Positions 63,601-64,000 of a stretch of DNA of 64,000 nt are shown in pieces. Where the stretch lies: contig CM038052.1 in NCBI GenBank assembly GCA_021397845.1, positions 48,940,949-49,004,948 of the forward strand, in the 5' to 3' direction. The position numbers and the translations under genes were made by a program. Below the pieces are notes generated by a model. It was not told the DNA's origin. It searched no databases and was given only the letters and a program-made list of their open reading frames with translations. Position 1 is the stretch's first letter. Every line of letters begins with the position of its first letter. The stretch is from Areca catechu (Eukaryota; Streptophyta; Magnoliopsida; Arecales; Arecaceae).

Positions 63601-64000
63601 CGGAGACGTTCGGCAACCTCCGGTGCCATCAGATGAAGCTGAACCCGGCGAAGTGCGCCTTCGGTGTCTCCGTCGGGAAGTTCCTAGGGTTTATGGTGAC
63701 TCAAAGAGGAATCGAGGCAAACCCGGAGAAGGTCCAGGCCATCCTGGACATGGAGCAGCCCGCCTCCAAGAAGCAAGTGCAGCAACTGACCGGCCGAGTC
63801 GCGGCCCTTAGCCATTTTATTTCCAGGTCGGCGGACCGCTGCCGTCCCTTCTTCAAGGCGCTGAGGAAGATGAATGGCTTTGCTTGGACCGAGGAGTGTC
63901 AGCAGGCCTTCGAGGAGCTGAAGAAGACGCTCGCATCGCCACCTTTACTGTCCAGGCCCGAGGAGGGAGAGGAGCTTACCCTCTACCTGGCGGTTACCCC
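60681..64000 (+). CDS. Tat2 Gag-Pol, 5' part (about 1106 codons, no stop before window end)
   Basis: Open from MVVTRGREAS at 60681. Gln-rich coiled-coil-like segment (about 35-80); Gag core about 230-340 (DPYDGTTDPLDHLESYK, VWFTRLEPGSI, FVAHFDACRKVPREVDSL, LLRDYITRFK); zinc-finger-like CQFHREHGHDTEEC near 470; protease DSGSSADVLF near 587; RT from about 790, with WRICVDYTDLNRACPKD near 853, FMDAFSGYNQI, and the catalytic box YVEDML at 955-960. Known active RTs have YVDD there, so the first catalytic Asp is Glu. MPFSLKNAGATYQRL also has Ser for the usual Gly. The frame continues through the RT connection (GKFLGFMVTQRGIEANPEK) into the RNase H start (ELTLYLAV). The frame is intact, but the protein is probably impaired in RT. 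Confidence 0.9.
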   Translation, partial: MVVTRGREASTSHVGEVHSPPGGHSPEGELPAPPPLPQQPTPVDGSLAAIVQQLQTLTSAVRQLQHQQRSLATQPQPGTPAARAAGQRGSLRSIQGRPSHPRAISNPRGSHQAPAKRNYSGSEDHESRSPADGAETVHRSKRRRGQTLRRDRSAPLSPVVSVEDSTDEAIRRQAERCLEEHERKLAVFAHRFADLQNSSADPAGYDSRPPFSEEIQAEPIPKRFRMSQVDPYDGTTDPLDHLESYKALMRVQGATDALLCIAFLATLRKAARVWFTRLEPGSICSFHQLEGKFVAHFDACRKVPREVDSLFSIRQQDQELLRDYITRFKTAALEIYSLDEPVAMLALKRGLKTSHLTYSLDKKPPRTYSELLLHAHKYIRADEADRTRRELDGKTSKKPLPRDAPGARRPGPSADPRPNPRPRGEATPERRYTPLLAPRTKILMEIEGERYLRRPPPQNPRAVRDKSKYCQFHREHGHDTEECRHLKQEIEELIRRGYLRKFVKNEAPSEGQPLAALPPVPAIDNRPTEKPVCMISRGSGRAMKRAREVPENVIPPKGGEINDNVNNDAVVVEMTIAKHPVHRIMVDSGSSADVLFYDAFSRMNLSPDQLKPVHIPLVGFTGDSVGVEGEITLPVTAGSPPRQATVLITFTIVRLPSPYNAILGRPGLNQLDATISTRRLLVQFPTPSGLGEMKGTIQPVPLCLQTVPGARGAELAHDIDDLDLREKEPRGGPVERLLTFSLGSDPLKMVQIGAQLPEEERTRLLEFLRANADVFAWSAADMPGIPPEVIMHRLNVDPSCRPVRQKKRSFAVERQKAINEEVEKLLAASFVREVQYPSWLANVVMVRKNSGKWRICVDYTDLNRACPKDSFPLPKIDQLVDTTSGHRLLSFMDAFSGYNQIRMNPEDEEHTAFITDRGTFCYRMMPFSLKNAGATYQRLVNKIFKDQIGRNMQVYVEDMLVMSKLDSDHVADLTETFGNLRCHQMKLNPAKCAFGVSVGKFLGFMVTQRGIEANPEKVQAILDMEQPASKKQVQQLTGRVAALSHFISRSADRCRPFFKALRKMNGFAWTEECQQAFEELKKTLASPPLLSRPEEGEELTLYLAVT

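Larger units (their letters stand above)
58812..64000 (+). mobile_element. Tat2: Ty3/gypsy Tat element, 5' LTR and gag-pol, leaves the window
   Basis: LTR with TGTTAC...GGCAACA termini (58812-60601), primer site, then an open gag-pol frame from 60681 to the window end. Strongly GC-rich, unlike the AT-rich copia sequence to its left. If the LTR start is right, the left target duplication would be GAAAG (58807-58811); the other end is outside the window. Confidence 0.85.

Overview
The window looks like intergenic heterochromatin of a large plant genome, probably an angiosperm and possibly a monocot (low confidence on the clade). I found no host gene, tRNA, rRNA or CRISPR array. Almost everything is LTR retrotransposon: Ty1/copia elements with initiator-Met tRNA primer sites, Ty3/gypsy chromoviruses of Tekay/Del type with a C-terminal chromodomain, and Ty3/gypsy Tat elements with an antisense extra ORF (aORF). 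Several elements are closed exactly by 5-bp target-site duplications (TSDs), so the nesting order can be read.

Layout. The oldest layer is a decayed Tat element (Tat1). Its minus-strand aORF survives in three pieces (13154-13528, 19971-20454, 58295-58811), split by later insertions. (1) 1203-12903, TSD AGTTC: a SIRE-like copia element whose interior is a chimera of a copia gag stub and the 3' part of a different Tat element (4755-~11335). A chromovirus solo LTR (3073-4526, TSD CTTGA) sits in the gag stub. (2) 13529-19970: element B, a non-autonomous chromovirus on the minus strand. (3) 20455-58294: a minus-strand copia array LTR-INT1-LTR-INT2-LTR, that is two copia interiors sharing a middle LTR. 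It is itself invaded by element C (22212-28170, plus, TSD CTCTT) in its left LTR, by element D (36966-45842, minus, TSD CTAGA) in INT2, and by element F (48520-54737, plus, 3' end deleted) in INT2. (4) 58812 to the window end: Tat2, with a complete 5' LTR and an open gag-pol frame that leaves the window.

Roles. D is the only apparently complete autonomous element: a single uninterrupted 1598-codon Gag-Pol and LTRs that differ by about 1%. B, C and F lack protease, RT and RNase H. They carry a Gag-like protein that lost the Gag core and is fused to a short integrase-core remnant without catalytic residues, followed separately by a chromodomain module (intact in F, decayed in B and C). F shares primer site, LTR ends, leader, Gag N-terminus and chromodomain with D, so a D-type element is its likely helper. 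Tat2 has an open frame, but its RT box reads YVED instead of YVDD.

Most interesting: the Gag/dead-integrase family (B, C, F); a palindromic leader motif shared by the copia and gypsy elements; duplicated U5/primer-site junctions in B and F; a series of inverted repeats at the interior/3' LTR boundary with one apparently compensatory change; and the copia tandem array. All comparisons were made by eye; no search or alignment program was run.
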